From positions 1 to 64,000 of the forward strand of contig CAYNBT010000003.1 of assembly GCA_964396025.1 (NCBI GenBank): a stretch of 64,000 nucleotides of DNA. The letters run 5' to 3'. Both the position numbers and the translations under genes were made by a program. The notes beneath the pieces were generated by a model. It was not told where the DNA came from and did no database searches. It was given only the letters and a program-made list of their open reading frames with translations. Shown one piece after another: positions 1 through 6,909 of this stretch. This DNA comes from CAYNBT01 sp964396025 (GTDB lineage: Bacteria; Patescibacteriota; WWE3; UBA101185; UBA10185). Every line of letters begins with the position of its first letter. Position 1 is the stretch's first letter.

Positions 1-291
1 TTTTCTATTGTACATCTCTTCTAGACAAGCAATTATGGTTTCTATATCAAATTTAAACATCTGACCGGTGCCTGCGCCTGTTGGCTGTCTCAATTCCAAA
101 CACAGCGTATCTTCTTCCTTAGACAGATAACTTCTTGATAACGCATCTTCTAAGATGTACTTGTCATTTGGGGTGAGGAAGTAAGTATTTCCACCATAGT
201 GAATATAAGTCACTCCTTGCATATACTCGTGTAATCTGAGCTTCCTTTTTGCTGCGGGTGAGAGTAGGCTCCTGCGCAAAGAAAATCCCAT
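1..291 (-). CDS. Hypothetical protein, 3' end outside window
   Basis: A reading frame runs without a stop from the ATG at 291 (minus strand) to the window edge, 97 codons. The start is chosen because AAAAAGGAG lies 7 nt upstream of this ATG. The N-terminus is basic (MGFSLRRSLLSPAAKRKLRL), followed by a mixed alpha/beta-looking stretch with a glycine-rich TGAGTGQ segment. I do not recognise a family. The strong Shine-Dalgarno puts it in the accessory expression class of this genome. A shorter overlapping frame at 164-376 on the same strand is a shadow: it ends early and has no ribosome-binding site. Confidence 0.6.
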   Translation of the reverse strand, partial: MGFSLRRSLLSPAAKRKLRLHEYMQGVTYIHYGGNTYFLTPNDKYILEDALSRSYLSKEEDTLCLELRQPTGAGTGQMFKFDIETIIACLEEMYNRK

Positions 292-379
292 GTACGTCTC
301 CTTTTTCGTGTTCAGTTAAGTATTGTAGTTGATAAGCCAAAAACTTTCCAGCAAAAATATAACCTGATTCTAGCATAAT

Positions 380-410
380 TTGTCATACACAAAATATATG
401 GTGCTATAAT
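380..410 (+). promoter_or_regulatory. Promoter of the small protein at 439
   Basis: TATAAT at 405-410 is preceded by TGC (extended -10). TTGTCA at 380-385 would be a -35 box with a long 19-nt spacer, so the extended -10 probably carries most of the strength. Predicted start of transcription is near 417, leaving a short leader with AAGGAG at 426-431. Confidence 0.5.
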
Positions 411-438
411 TGGCTAAACCATTGCAAGGAGAATGAAC

Positions 439-669
439 ATGTTACAAATTGTACCGGACCTACCGAAAGAATACGCTGCCTATCTACAAATGAAACCCGA
501 GTTGCTTGCTCAGTATCCTGAGGGTACATACCTAGCATTTCTTGATGGTGTTGTGGTAGGGGCAAGTGAGGATTTAAGTAGTTTACTTTTCGCAATGCGC
601 GCTTTGTATCCTGGCCGCGATCTTATGATTCAACAACTTTTTGTTGAAGAATATATACTCACGAGTTGA
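439..669 (+). CDS. Small DUF5678-like protein
   Basis: 76 residues from the ATG at 439. An in-frame ATG two codons earlier (433) sits only one base after the AAGGAG box, so 439 with 7-nt spacing is the better start. The core (YPEGTYLAFLDGVVVGASED, then a helix and a short strand) resembles the DUF5678 pattern of 'carry/wear-the-gene-product' small proteins: a beta hairpin containing a V-V-G-A-S turn followed by a leucine-rich helix. Function of that family is unknown. It stands alone with its own promoter and a downstream hairpin. The family assignment is by eye and tentative. Confidence 0.5.
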   Translation: MLQIVPDLPKEYAAYLQMKPELLAQYPEGTYLAFLDGVVVGASEDLSSLLFAMRALYPGRDLMIQQLFVEEYILTS

Positions 670-684
670 TTTTTGAGCGAAAAT

Positions 685-723
685 TGGAGAAGGTTTCTTT
701 TACAAAGAAAGAGGCCTTCTCCA
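685..723 (+). terminator. Hairpin downstream of the small protein
   Basis: TGGAGAAGG (685-693) pairs with CCTTCTCCA (715-723), extended inside by TTTCTTT/AAAGAAA-type pairing. No long T-run follows, so it may act as a 3'-end stabiliser or a weak terminator; it also faces the 3' end of the convergent PIN gene. Confidence 0.5.
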
Positions 724-750
724 GAAACTTAGGAGCCGCCTTTTATATGT

Positions 751-1197
751 CTAATACATTCTAGTTATACCGCCGATGCGATCAAAATCCTTATCAAAGC
801 TCGCGATATAGGTTAACTTGGACTTTATCATTAGTTTAACAATCATCGCATCTCTCGGTCTAAGGTTATACCTATGCATAATCTCGAGAGTTTCTAGTAG
901 CTCCTTCTGGGTTAAATCTACGTCTAGTAAAGTTAATCCGTCAATTGTGAATATGTTTCTAGTTGCATGTTTTATTTGTTCAAAAACTTTTTCAGCATTT
1001 ACGCTTTTGTCTGCACTTTTTGCTAGTCCGGTAAGGACATACCAGAACTCATCTAACACCAGTGGGCTTGTTAACACTTTAGTGTTTTCGTTCAAAAACT
1101 CATTTCTAAGTTTTATAGTTCTTTCTAGGAATTCATGCCCTTTTACTTGGGAGGCGATTAAGAAGCTGGTGTCAAGAAATACGGATTTTCCCGTCAT
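751..1197 (-). CDS. PIN-domain toxin, VapC-like ribonuclease
   Basis: 148 aa. A PIN domain endoribonuclease: the first acidic residue is in FLDTSFLIA (D9), a conserved glutamate in LDEFWYVL, then RPRDAMIV and SFDKDFD supply the later acidic residues that would bind Mg2+/Mn2+. Family members cleave RNA, often tRNA or rRNA, as type II toxins. Its start overlaps the upstream AbrB-type antitoxin gene by 26 nt, so translation is probably coupled and the pair is co-transcribed. The domain is complete and all four acidic positions are present, so the toxin should be active. Target RNA cannot be inferred from sequence. Confidence 0.85.
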   Translation of the reverse strand: MTGKSVFLDTSFLIASQVKGHEFLERTIKLRNEFLNENTKVLTSPLVLDEFWYVLTGLAKSADKSVNAEKVFEQIKHATRNIFTIDGLTLLDVDLTQKELLETLEIMHRYNLRPRDAMIVKLMIKSKLTYIASFDKDFDRIGGITRMY

Positions 1198-1435
1198 ATG
1201 GGTTATCCTTCAATACCTTTAACGCTTGCTGAAGGTTTGGAACATTTAAAGTAAAGGCGCCGCTAGTATTTTTAATGCGCTTTTCTTGCAGGGTAGGGTA
1301 ATGGTCACTGATTATTTCATAAATCAATTTATTTTTTACTTGTGTAAATTTCACTTGAGTGCCTGGTTTAATTCCTGAATGTTTTGGAACGGTTAATGCA
1401 GTGCTGTTACCAATTTCAAAGGTTTTTTGTATCAT
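1172..1435 (-). CDS. AbrB/SpoVT-fold antitoxin
   Basis: 87 aa. The first 45 residues have the swapped-hairpin AbrB pattern (MIQKTFEIGNSTALTVPK, then GIKPGTQVKF), the usual DNA-binding half of VapB-type antitoxins; the C-terminal half should wrap the toxin. It lies immediately upstream of and overlapping the PIN toxin. It is transcribed from a promoter whose -10 (TATGAT, 1442-1447) ends exactly 6 nt before the ATG, with no Shine-Dalgarno, so the mRNA should be leaderless. The palindromic repeats at 1451-1495 are its likely operator. Confidence 0.8.
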   Translation of the reverse strand: MIQKTFEIGNSTALTVPKHSGIKPGTQVKFTQVKNKLIYEIISDHYPTLQEKRIKNTSGAFTLNVPNLQQALKVLKDNPYDGKIRIS

Positions 1436-1441
1436 TTTTGA

Positions 1442-1495
1442 ATCATAACACCTGTTTAAACAAATATCAATATTAATGATTCTTGTTTAAACAGG
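1442..1495 (-). promoter_or_regulatory. Toxin-antitoxin promoter and operator
   Basis: On the minus strand TTGATA (1465-1470) and TATGAT (1442-1447) are separated by 17 bp. Two perfect 13-bp inverted repeats, CCTGTTTAAACAA (1451-1463) and TTGTTTAAACAGG (1483-1495), each contain the palindrome GTTTAAAC. One copy occupies the -35/-10 spacer, the other lies just upstream of -35, centre to centre 32 bp (about three helical turns). This is a textbook layout for cooperative autorepression by the antitoxin or the toxin-antitoxin complex. Confidence 0.85.
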
Positions 1496-1519
1496 GTTTC
1501 GTGTTGTTTTGCGGATATC

Positions 1520-1595
1520 TGGCAGGGGTGGAGGGACTCGAACCCCCGACACTCGGTTTTGGAGACCGATGCTCTACCACCTGAGCTACACCCCT
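1520..1595 (-). tRNA. tRNA-Trp (CCA)
   Basis: Cloverleaf on the minus strand: acceptor AGGGGTG/CACCCCT, D arm with AGCTCAG, anticodon loop CTCCAAA giving CCA, T loop GGTTCGAGTCC, and a genomically encoded CCA at 1520-1522. In many bacteria tRNA-Trp precedes secE-nusG; here the toxin-antitoxin pair lies downstream instead. Confidence 0.95.
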
Positions 1596-1670
1596 ATGAC
1601 AAGTGAAATTATACCACCCACTAATCAAACTCGTGATACGCACCTTTTTCTACAAAATTAGTCAATAAAA

Positions 1671-1710
1671 AAAGGCAATTGCCCCAAGTAAAGATAGAGC
1701 AATTGCCTTT
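1671..1710 (-). terminator. Rho-independent terminator of the 113-aa gene
   Basis: AAAGGCAATTGC (1671-1682) and GCAATTGCCTTT (1699-1710) form a 12-bp stem with a 16-nt loop. Read on the minus strand it is followed by a run of T, so it terminates the gene at 1735-2076 before the tRNA-Trp. Confidence 0.85.
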
Positions 1711-1734
1711 GCTGAAAAATCGTCGCGCCTTGGT

Positions 1735-2076
1735 TTAATCGTGCCTTACTACATCGCTATCTACGCAACCGCGTAAAGTGTAGATTAGACGGTCCGTGAT
1801 TGCAAAGCGCCCGTCAGTGTACATTATGTATCCACCTGATATCAGATATCGGTGTATCAACACCAAATCTATATTAGGTCTTCCTTGCAAAATGTGGTAT
1901 CGATTTGCAAGGTATTCCTCATAAGTAATGCTGTCCCAAGTGTTACTTATTTGGGCATAGCGCAAGATATTGGCGATAACAAGCGTAATTTCCTCCATCC
2001 TGAAATGTCTAGTGGCCTCTACTGCTATCACATCTATGTCTCTTGGGTTAACCGTTTCAAGTGTGAATATGCCCAT
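1735..2076 (-). CDS. Hypothetical protein, 113 aa
   Basis: 113 aa, not recognised. The sequence is mostly helical, with a central SITYEEYLANRYHILQGRPN stretch and a C-terminal beta-hairpin-like part (GGYIMYTDGRFAITDRLIYT) reminiscent of a small winged-helix wing, but too weak to call. A GAGGGAG ribosome-binding site precedes the ATG and a strong terminator follows, so it is an independent unit. It sits between rpmG and tRNA-Trp, genes that are often adjacent, and looks like an insertion there. Confidence 0.55.
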   Translation of the reverse strand: MGIFTLETVNPRDIDVIAVEATRHFRMEEITLVIANILRYAQISNTWDSITYEEYLANRYHILQGRPNIDLVLIHRYLISGGYIMYTDGRFAITDRLIYTLRGCVDSDVVRHD

Positions 2077-2137
2077 TCGATTATTTTCTCCCTCTATTTT
2101 TGTTATGCGAATTGTAGCAGATCTGGGTATCTAGGGT

Positions 2138-2311
2138 TTACTTAAGCTTGGCTTTTTCTTTGTGCTCGGTTGTCTTTTTGCAGCCACCACAGAACTTCTT
2201 GATGGTGACTTTGTCGGCTGTGTTTATTTTATTTTTTTGAGTGACATAGTTTTGTCTGCCGCAGTCCTTGCACAACAAACCCAAGATCACCCTGTTGGTT
2301 TTCTTTGCCAT
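2138..2311 (-). CDS. rpmG: Ribosomal protein bL33
   Basis: 57 aa starting MAKKTNRVILGLLCKDC. The start at 2311 is preferred over the longer frame to 2356 because the family begins here and a promoter lies just upstream. A zinc-binding pair of CxxC motifs is present (CKDC and CGGC), the C+ form of bL33. The -10 (TACACT, 2321-2326) ends 9 nt before the ATG, so the 5' leader would be only about 3 nt and there is no Shine-Dalgarno. It follows the Thr-Tyr-Thr tRNA cluster on the same strand. Confidence 0.95.
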   Translation of the reverse strand: MAKKTNRVILGLLCKDCGRQNYVTQKNKINTADKVTIKKFCGGCKKTTEHKEKAKLK

Positions 2312-2320
2312 AGCGATGGA

Positions 2321-2349
2321 AGTGTATCTAAAGGCGCCTTTTTCGTCAA
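2321..2349 (-). promoter_or_regulatory. rpmG promoter
   Basis: TTGACG (2344-2349) and TACACT (2321-2326) on the minus strand with an exact 17-bp spacer. It ends 9 nt before the rpmG ATG. Confidence 0.7.
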
Positions 2350-2389
2350 GTAACAAAAAAGCCTAAATTAACTTGTGCGGCTAGTTTAG

Positions 2390-2464
2390 TGGAGCCTGGG
2401 GAGGGAATTGAACCCTCGACTTCTTCCTTACCATGGAAGCGTTCTGCCGCTGAACTACCCAGGC
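2390..2464 (-). tRNA. tRNA-Thr (GGT)
   Basis: Acceptor GCCTGGG/CCCAGGC, anticodon stem CTTCC/GGAAG with loop ATGGTAA giving anticodon GGT (threonine), T arm with GGTTCAATTCC, encoded CCA at 2390-2392. Confidence 0.93.
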
Positions 2465-2470
2465 CTGTCT

Positions 2471-2556
2471 TGGTGCCGGGAGCAGGACTCGAACCTGCGT
2501 AGACTTGCGTCAACGGTTTTACAGACCGCTCCGTTTGGCCGCTTCGGTATCCCGGC
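2471..2556 (-). tRNA. tRNA-Tyr (GTA)
   Basis: Acceptor GCCGGGA/TCCCGGC, anticodon loop CTGTAAA giving GTA, and a long variable arm as expected for bacterial tRNA-Tyr. CCA is encoded at 2471-2473. It lies between the two tRNA-Thr genes. Confidence 0.95.
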
Positions 2557-2570
2557 AAGGGAAAAGTTTC

Positions 2571-2646
2571 TGGAGCCTGAGAGGAGATTCGAACTCCTGA
2601 CCTGCCCCTTACAAGAGGGCTGCTCTGCCAGCTGAGCTACTCAGGC
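2571..2646 (-). tRNA. tRNA-Thr (TGT)
   Basis: Acceptor GCCTGAG/CTCAGGC, anticodon loop CTTGTAA giving TGT, T arm GAGTTCGAATCTC, encoded CCA at 2571-2573. It is the first complete tRNA of the cluster; a copy of its 5' end lies 67 bp upstream. Confidence 0.94.
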
Positions 2647-2692
2647 AAACATCTATACTAATTTGTAGCAAAGCATTTAGGTGCAGATCTCT

Positions 2693-2714
2693 TGCCAGCT
2701 GAGCTACTCAGGCA
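2693..2714 (-). repeat. Duplicated 5' end of tRNA-Thr (TGT)
   Basis: Positions 2693-2714 repeat 2626-2647 exactly over 22 bp, i.e. the acceptor 5' strand and D arm of the tRNA-Thr. The copy stops before the anticodon arm, so it cannot be a functional tRNA. It would lie at the very 5' end of the tRNA operon transcript. Confidence 0.85.
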
Positions 2715-2728
2715 TAATACGCATTGGA

Positions 2729-2769
2729 ATTGTATCACACAACAATTTTATGCTAAATGCATTTAGCAT
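2729..2769 (-). promoter_or_regulatory. tRNA operon promoter region with palindrome
   Basis: A perfect 20-bp palindrome centred on ATGCAT (2750-2769) overlaps the position expected for a -35 box of TACAAT (2729-2734, minus strand). An alternative promoter is TTGTGT-17-TATTAT slightly downstream, which would start transcription inside the tRNA fragment. Either way the palindrome is placed to control the tRNA operon or the divergent rpmB. Confidence 0.5.
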
Positions 2770-2791
2770 TGCCATTTACCCGCTAAACTTG

Positions 2792-2820
2792 TTGCCAAAG
2801 TGTTTGGAAAATGGTACAAA
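2792..2820 (+). promoter_or_regulatory. rpmB promoter
   Basis: TTGCCA (2792-2797), 17-bp spacer, TACAAA (2815-2820). The ATG of rpmB follows 10 nt later, giving a leader of only a few bases. Confidence 0.6.
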
Positions 2821-2830
2821 TTAACACGTT

Positions 2831-3064
2831 ATGTCTAGGATTTGTGACATCTGTCAAAAAACATATAAAAGAGGAAACCTTATCTCCACGGGAATTGGAC
2901 AGCGTGTTAGCCGTAGAACTCTTACAAAGCAATTACCCAATTTGCACACAAAGAGGTTAGAAGTAAACGGAACTCCACTAAAACTCAAGCTTTGTACCGC
3001 TTGCCTAAAAAAACTCAAGCAAGAGGCACGTGCTGCATTAGAAATAACAGCCTCCCAAGCCTAA
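2831..3064 (+). CDS. rpmB: Ribosomal protein bL28
   Basis: 77 aa. The family pattern is clear: CDICQKTYKRGNLIS with the first CxxC, the conserved PNLHTKRL segment, and a second CxxC in LCTACLKKLK, so this is the zinc-binding form. It is a structural protein of the large ribosomal subunit. The gene has a nearly leaderless start (no Shine-Dalgarno) and faces the convergent fmt gene, which begins 10 bp after its stop. Confidence 0.95.
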   Translation: MSRICDICQKTYKRGNLISTGIGQRVSRRTLTKQLPNLHTKRLEVNGTPLKLKLCTACLKKLKQEARAALEITASQA

Positions 3065-3073
3065 AACTTTTCA

Positions 3074-3997
3074 TTACGCGCAATAACCGTTCAAAAAATC
3101 CTTCCAACTCATAGCTTTTGAGCCTTCTACCTGAACTTGTAACGGTATAAGCCGATTGTCCTTTAACTCTGCAGATATTACTTTTACCTTTAAATTGCCG
3201 TTTTTGCCATCTTTAATATTTATGCCCAAATTCTCCAATTCTTCCAGATATGTCCAGCTAATCGGCCAAGGAAAAAATGCCCTGATTTGGTTGTAAATCG
3301 TGCTATGTGGTTGTTTCCAGTCTATCTGCGCATCTTCCTTAAAAATAAAGGTTTTGCTTGGATTAGTCTTTGAATATGTGTAAGTCGCCTGATTATGATC
3401 TTGTGCATGGGGGGCTAGTTTTCCTTCACTGTAACCAGTTATCGTATTGGAGATATTGTCAGCGGCTAGTTCAAATAACATCTCAAACAGTTTTGCGCTA
3501 GTTTCATGCCCGGTTAGTTGGTAGGGGACTGTTTGCAAAATGTCCCCCGTATCCATACCTTCATTCATGACAAAATATGTCACACCTGTTTTAGTATCAC
3601 CATTCATAATTGCAAATTGAACAGGGCATGCGCCTCTATATTTGGGTAGTAGAGAAAAATGTACGTTGATCAACTTTAGTCTTGGCTCGTTGATAATGCT
3701 TTTTGGAATCATATAGCTAAAATCTGCGACCACCCCAAGATCTATCTTACATTCTTTAAGTTTAGAAAGTATTTTTTCTTGTTCAGGACCTTTTGTAGAT
3801 TGGATTTCCAGAAAATCAATTTTATGCTCAAGTGCCCATTCCTTTACTTTTGTTGCTTCCAGAGTCTGCTTTCTGCCTACTTTGCGGTCTGTTTTGGTTA
3901 TACAAAGTTTTAGGTTGAAGTTATTGTGAAGAGCATTCAATATAGGCACAGATCTGTTTGACGTGCCAAAAAAGGCAATATTTAGTGGATATTTCAT
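3074..3997 (-). CDS. fmt: Methionyl-tRNA formyltransferase
   Basis: 307 aa, normal length. Transfers a formyl group from 10-formyl-tetrahydrofolate to Met-tRNA(fMet). The catalytic formyltransferase signature HFSLLPKYRGACP, preceded by INV, and the D in GMDTGDIL are present, followed by the C-terminal OB-like domain (KTFIFKEDAQIDW onward). The start overlaps the stop of def by 4 nt, so def-fmt form a translationally coupled pair for the addition and removal of formyl groups at protein N-termini. Confidence 0.95.
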   Translation of the reverse strand: MKYPLNIAFFGTSNRSVPILNALHNNFNLKLCITKTDRKVGRKQTLEATKVKEWALEHKIDFLEIQSTKGPEQEKILSKLKECKIDLGVVADFSYMIPKSIINEPRLKLINVHFSLLPKYRGACPVQFAIMNGDTKTGVTYFVMNEGMDTGDILQTVPYQLTGHETSAKLFEMLFELAADNISNTITGYSEGKLAPHAQDHNQATYTYSKTNPSKTFIFKEDAQIDWKQPHSTIYNQIRAFFPWPISWTYLEELENLGINIKDGKNGNLKVKVISAELKDNRLIPLQVQVEGSKAMSWKDFLNGYCA

Positions 3998-4530
3998 GCT
4001 CTACCTTGTTCTAAGATTTTATCAAACTCAGCCTCTGTCACAGGTTGTCCTACTAATTTTTCTGTAAACAATATTCCATTCAAATGATCAATTTCATGTT
4101 GAATCACTCTAGCAAAGAATCCTGTGGCTTTGATTTTTACGCTTTGTCCATCTTCGTTGAGTGCTGCTACCTTGAGTTTCCTTGACCTCAGAACCTTGCC
4201 ATAAATATCTGGAATGCTCAGACATCCTTCCCATCCCAAATCCAGTACTTCGGACTCATCTAAAATCTCAGGATTAATGAGCACATAGTCCTTTGTGATA
4301 GTTTTGCCGTCAATGTTTGGATCTTCAATAAATCGTCTGGCTATACAGATTTGTTTAGAAATACCGATTTGAGGCGCAGCTATACCGGAGCCCTCCGGAT
4401 TGGTGGCTGCATTCAATGTATCTATAAGATCAGCAATGATCTGTTTTACTTCAGAATCCACCCCCGTGACTTTAGCTGCTTTTTGCTTAAGTATTGGATC
4501 TGGAGTCTGTACAACCTTTTTTATTGCCAT
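3994..4530 (-). CDS. def: Peptide deformylase
   Basis: 178 aa. All three metal-site motifs are present: GSGIAAPQIG (motif 1), EGCLSIP (motif 2, Cys ligand) and HEIDHLNG (motif 3, two His ligands plus the catalytic Glu). It removes the N-formyl group from nascent proteins. On the minus strand TAAAAT (4537-4542), with TGA before it, ends exactly 6 nt before the ATG, and no Shine-Dalgarno is visible, so the def-fmt mRNA is predicted to be leaderless. Divergent from mreB. Confidence 0.96.
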   Translation of the reverse strand: MAIKKVVQTPDPILKQKAAKVTGVDSEVKQIIADLIDTLNAATNPEGSGIAAPQIGISKQICIARRFIEDPNIDGKTITKDYVLINPEILDESEVLDLGWEGCLSIPDIYGKVLRSRKLKVAALNEDGQSVKIKATGFFARVIQHEIDHLNGILFTEKLVGQPVTEAEFDKILEQGRA

Positions 4531-4589
4531 ATATGTATTTTATCACTTAAGTCTTTTAAACACCCAATTTGTGTTAAACTCCTTTTGCC

Positions 4590-5633
4590 ATGTTTGAAAA
4601 TATTTTGGGACATTTGTCATATGACATTGGAATAGATCTTGGAACAGCGAATACGCTTGTATATGTCAAAGGAAAAGGCATTTTGATAAGAGAGCCTACT
4701 GTTGTAACTATTCATAAAAAAACAAAAGAAGTTTTGGCGGTAGGTTCTGAAGCAAAAAGAATGCTGGGGAAAACGCCGCCTTCAATTCAAGCTATCAGGC
4801 CTCTAAAAGATGGGGTAATCTCAGATTTTTATGTTGCAGAAAAGATGTTGGAATACTTTATAAAGAAAGTCCATCAGATGCCTTCCAGATTCCCCAAAAT
4901 ACCGCGTCCAAGAGTTGTTTTGGGTATCCCAAGCGGAATCACTTCTGTAGAAAGAAAAGCCGTTGTAGATGCGGCAAAGAACGCGGGAGCACGACAGGCG
5001 TTTTTGATTGAAGAACCCATGGCTGCAGCAATAGGCGCCTCTTTAAGAGTTTGGGAACCTAAGGCCACTATGATTGTTGATATTGGTGGTGGTACGAGCG
5101 AAATCGCTATCATCTCGCTTGGCGGAATTGTCATAAATAAGTCGCTTCGCATAGCAGGGGACGAGTTGGATCAGGAAATCGTAAATTACGCTAAAAATAA
5201 ATATAATTTGTTGATTGGTGAAAGAACAGCTGAGGAGCTTAAAATAAACTTTGGTAGTGCTATGGAATTTGACAACGAAAAAACAGAAAAAGTTCACTTG
5301 CGTGGAAGAGACCTCAAGACAGGTTTACCAAAGTCCCTTGAGGTATATCCTGGTGAGCTACGTGAGGCTATGAAAGATCCCATAAACACCATTATTCGTA
5401 CTATAAAGGATGCCATTGAGGAAGCGCCGCCGGAGCTGGTGCCTGACATAATAAGGGATGGTATTTTTTTGGCAGGAGGTACTTCGTTGATTCGAGGGCT
5501 AGATAAACTAATGGCAAAGGAGTTAGCAGTGCCGGTGTTTGTGTCAAAAGATCCTCTAACATGCGTTGTGCGAGGTTGTGGTAAAGTTCTTAGTGATTTG
5601 GAGTTACTTAATCGAGTAAAGGTTCTGAACTGA
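4590..5633 (+). CDS. mreB: Rod shape-determining actin MreB
   Basis: 347 aa, full length. Actin-like ATPase that organises lateral wall synthesis under the membrane. The phosphate-1 loop (IGIDLGTANTLVYVKGKGI), phosphate-2 loop (IVDIGGGTSEIA) and the adenosine motif (LAGGTSLIRGLD) are all intact. It opens the mreB-mreC-mreD-PBP2 cluster, all on the plus strand with 15, 4 and -4 nt between genes. A TAAACT element ends about 9 nt before the ATG, so the transcript probably has little or no leader. Confidence 0.97.
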   Translation: MFENILGHLSYDIGIDLGTANTLVYVKGKGILIREPTVVTIHKKTKEVLAVGSEAKRMLGKTPPSIQAIRPLKDGVISDFYVAEKMLEYFIKKVHQMPSRFPKIPRPRVVLGIPSGITSVERKAVVDAAKNAGARQAFLIEEPMAAAIGASLRVWEPKATMIVDIGGGTSEIAIISLGGIVINKSLRIAGDELDQEIVNYAKNKYNLLIGERTAEELKINFGSAMEFDNEKTEKVHLRGRDLKTGLPKSLEVYPGELREAMKDPINTIIRTIKDAIEEAPPELVPDIIRDGIFLAGGTSLIRGLDKLMAKELAVPVFVSKDPLTCVVRGCGKVLSDLELLNRVKVLN

Positions 5634-5648
5634 TGTTACAATCGATTT

Positions 5649-6422
5649 ATGCGTTATGTGGTTGTTTCGGCATTTCTTATACTCCTAAGTTATTTTAATC
5701 TTCTAGGATCTCTTACTTCTTTAAGTTCCAAGATTTTGTTTATCCCAAGCAATTTTTTAAGAGAGTTCGCTGTTACAATAAGGGAAACAAAGGAGTTTTA
5801 CTCCGAGTTGCACAGTATAAATTCAAAAAACAAATTGTTGTTGCAGGAAAATATCCAACTCAAAGCCCAAATATCTGATCTAACACACCTCAAAGAAGAA
5901 AATGATCTACTCAAAGAACAACTTAATATAAAATCAAAGTCTACTAAGAATAGAAACTTACTGGTGGCTGATGTGCTGGGGAATCCGCTTGATTTAACTG
6001 GCAGCTCTATCTATATAAACAAAGGTAGCAGAGACGGAGTTAACGAAGGCAATAGTGTTATATTAGGCAATAATCTCTTGGGCATGGTTTTACTTGTCGA
6101 AGAATCAAAAAGTTTGGTTTCGCTAGTTACTTCCCCAAATGTCACTATGTCTGCTTCAGACACTACAAGCACAGGTAAGACCGAGGGTGTGGTTACAGGG
6201 CGTTTCGGTACTTCCGTTGTATTAACAAAAATTTTGCCTAATGAGGATATTAGGGTAGGGGATACCATAGTGACGTCAGGCAAGGACGGGTTGTTTACTC
6301 CTGATTTAGTAATAGGTGTTGTAGCAAAAATTTCTGGAGAGATATCCGAACCCCTTCGAACTGCAGAACTGCAGCCAATCATAGATTTTAGGAAGCTAGA
6401 AAGGGTTTTTGTAATAATCTAA
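5649..6422 (+). CDS. mreC: Rod shape-determining protein MreC
   Basis: 257 aa. One N-terminal membrane segment (about residues 3-25), a coiled coil (about 45-95, rich in L/K/E) and the beta-domain with V-T-S-G-x-D-G-L-F-T-P near residue 215. MreC bridges MreB and the periplasmic synthesis machinery. TACAAT (5637-5642) ends exactly 6 nt before the ATG, with TG upstream, so besides read-through from mreB there appears to be a second, leaderless promoter in the 15-nt gap and the end of mreB. Confidence 0.93.
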   Translation: MRYVVVSAFLILLSYFNLLGSLTSLSSKILFIPSNFLREFAVTIRETKEFYSELHSINSKNKLLLQENIQLKAQISDLTHLKEENDLLKEQLNIKSKSTKNRNLLVADVLGNPLDLTGSSIYINKGSRDGVNEGNSVILGNNLLGMVLLVEESKSLVSLVTSPNVTMSASDTTSTGKTEGVVTGRFGTSVVLTKILPNEDIRVGDTIVTSGKDGLFTPDLVIGVVAKISGEISEPLRTAELQPIIDFRKLERVFVII

Positions 6423-6426
6423 TCAT

Positions 6427-6909
6427 ATGAAAGATCAACTAAACATCGTAGCTTTTGTCATAGTCTTGTCACTGCTGTATTGCGTGTTTTTTTTGGAGCT
6501 TTTTGGGCCTGTTTTTAACCCAAATCTGATTATAGCCTTCGTGTTGATTTATGAAATGCGTAACAAAATCGAGTCTTCTGTTATGGTGGCTTTTTATAGT
6601 GGACTGGTTTTAGATTTGTTCTTAAACAATAATGTGTTGGGTTTATCCTCAGTGTTTTTTATAGTTGTAGTTTATATAGTCCACTATACCAAGCGATTTC
6701 TGATACGCGCTAGGTTTATAAATTTCTTTTATATAGGTGCTTTCCATATACTATATGTGCTAGTTTTTGCTACTTCTACTCCTCGTAATCCTTGGAGTCT
6801 GCTAGTTTCAGCTGTCATGTCTGTGTTATCAGGTTTTGTGTTAGGCCATATGTTCAACAAGTTCAATATATTTGCCAATTCCAAAAGCATCAAAATGAAC
6901 CGATTATGA
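6427..6909 (+). CDS. mreD: Rod shape-determining protein MreD
   Basis: 160 aa, hydrophobic, about five membrane helices, with the NPNLIIAFVL and YSGLVLDLFLNN segments typical of MreD (the aspartate after the second helix is a family feature). It partners MreC and PBP2 in the elongasome. The stop TGA overlaps the ATG of the next gene (ATGA), indicating coupled translation. MreD sequences diverge strongly; the assignment rests on topology and position. Confidence 0.85.
   Translation: MKDQLNIVAFVIVLSLLYCVFFLELFGPVFNPNLIIAFVLIYEMRNKIESSVMVAFYSGLVLDLFLNNNVLGLSSVFFIVVVYIVHYTKRFLIRARFINFFYIGAFHILYVLVFATSTPRNPWSLLVSAVMSVLSGFVLGHMFNKFNIFANSKSIKMNRL

Noticed and set aside
2626..2714. Attachment site of an integrated element (22-bp tRNA repeat)
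   Set aside because: The two copies are only 67 bp apart and cover the tRNA 5' end; integrases normally use the 3' half and nothing lies between the copies.
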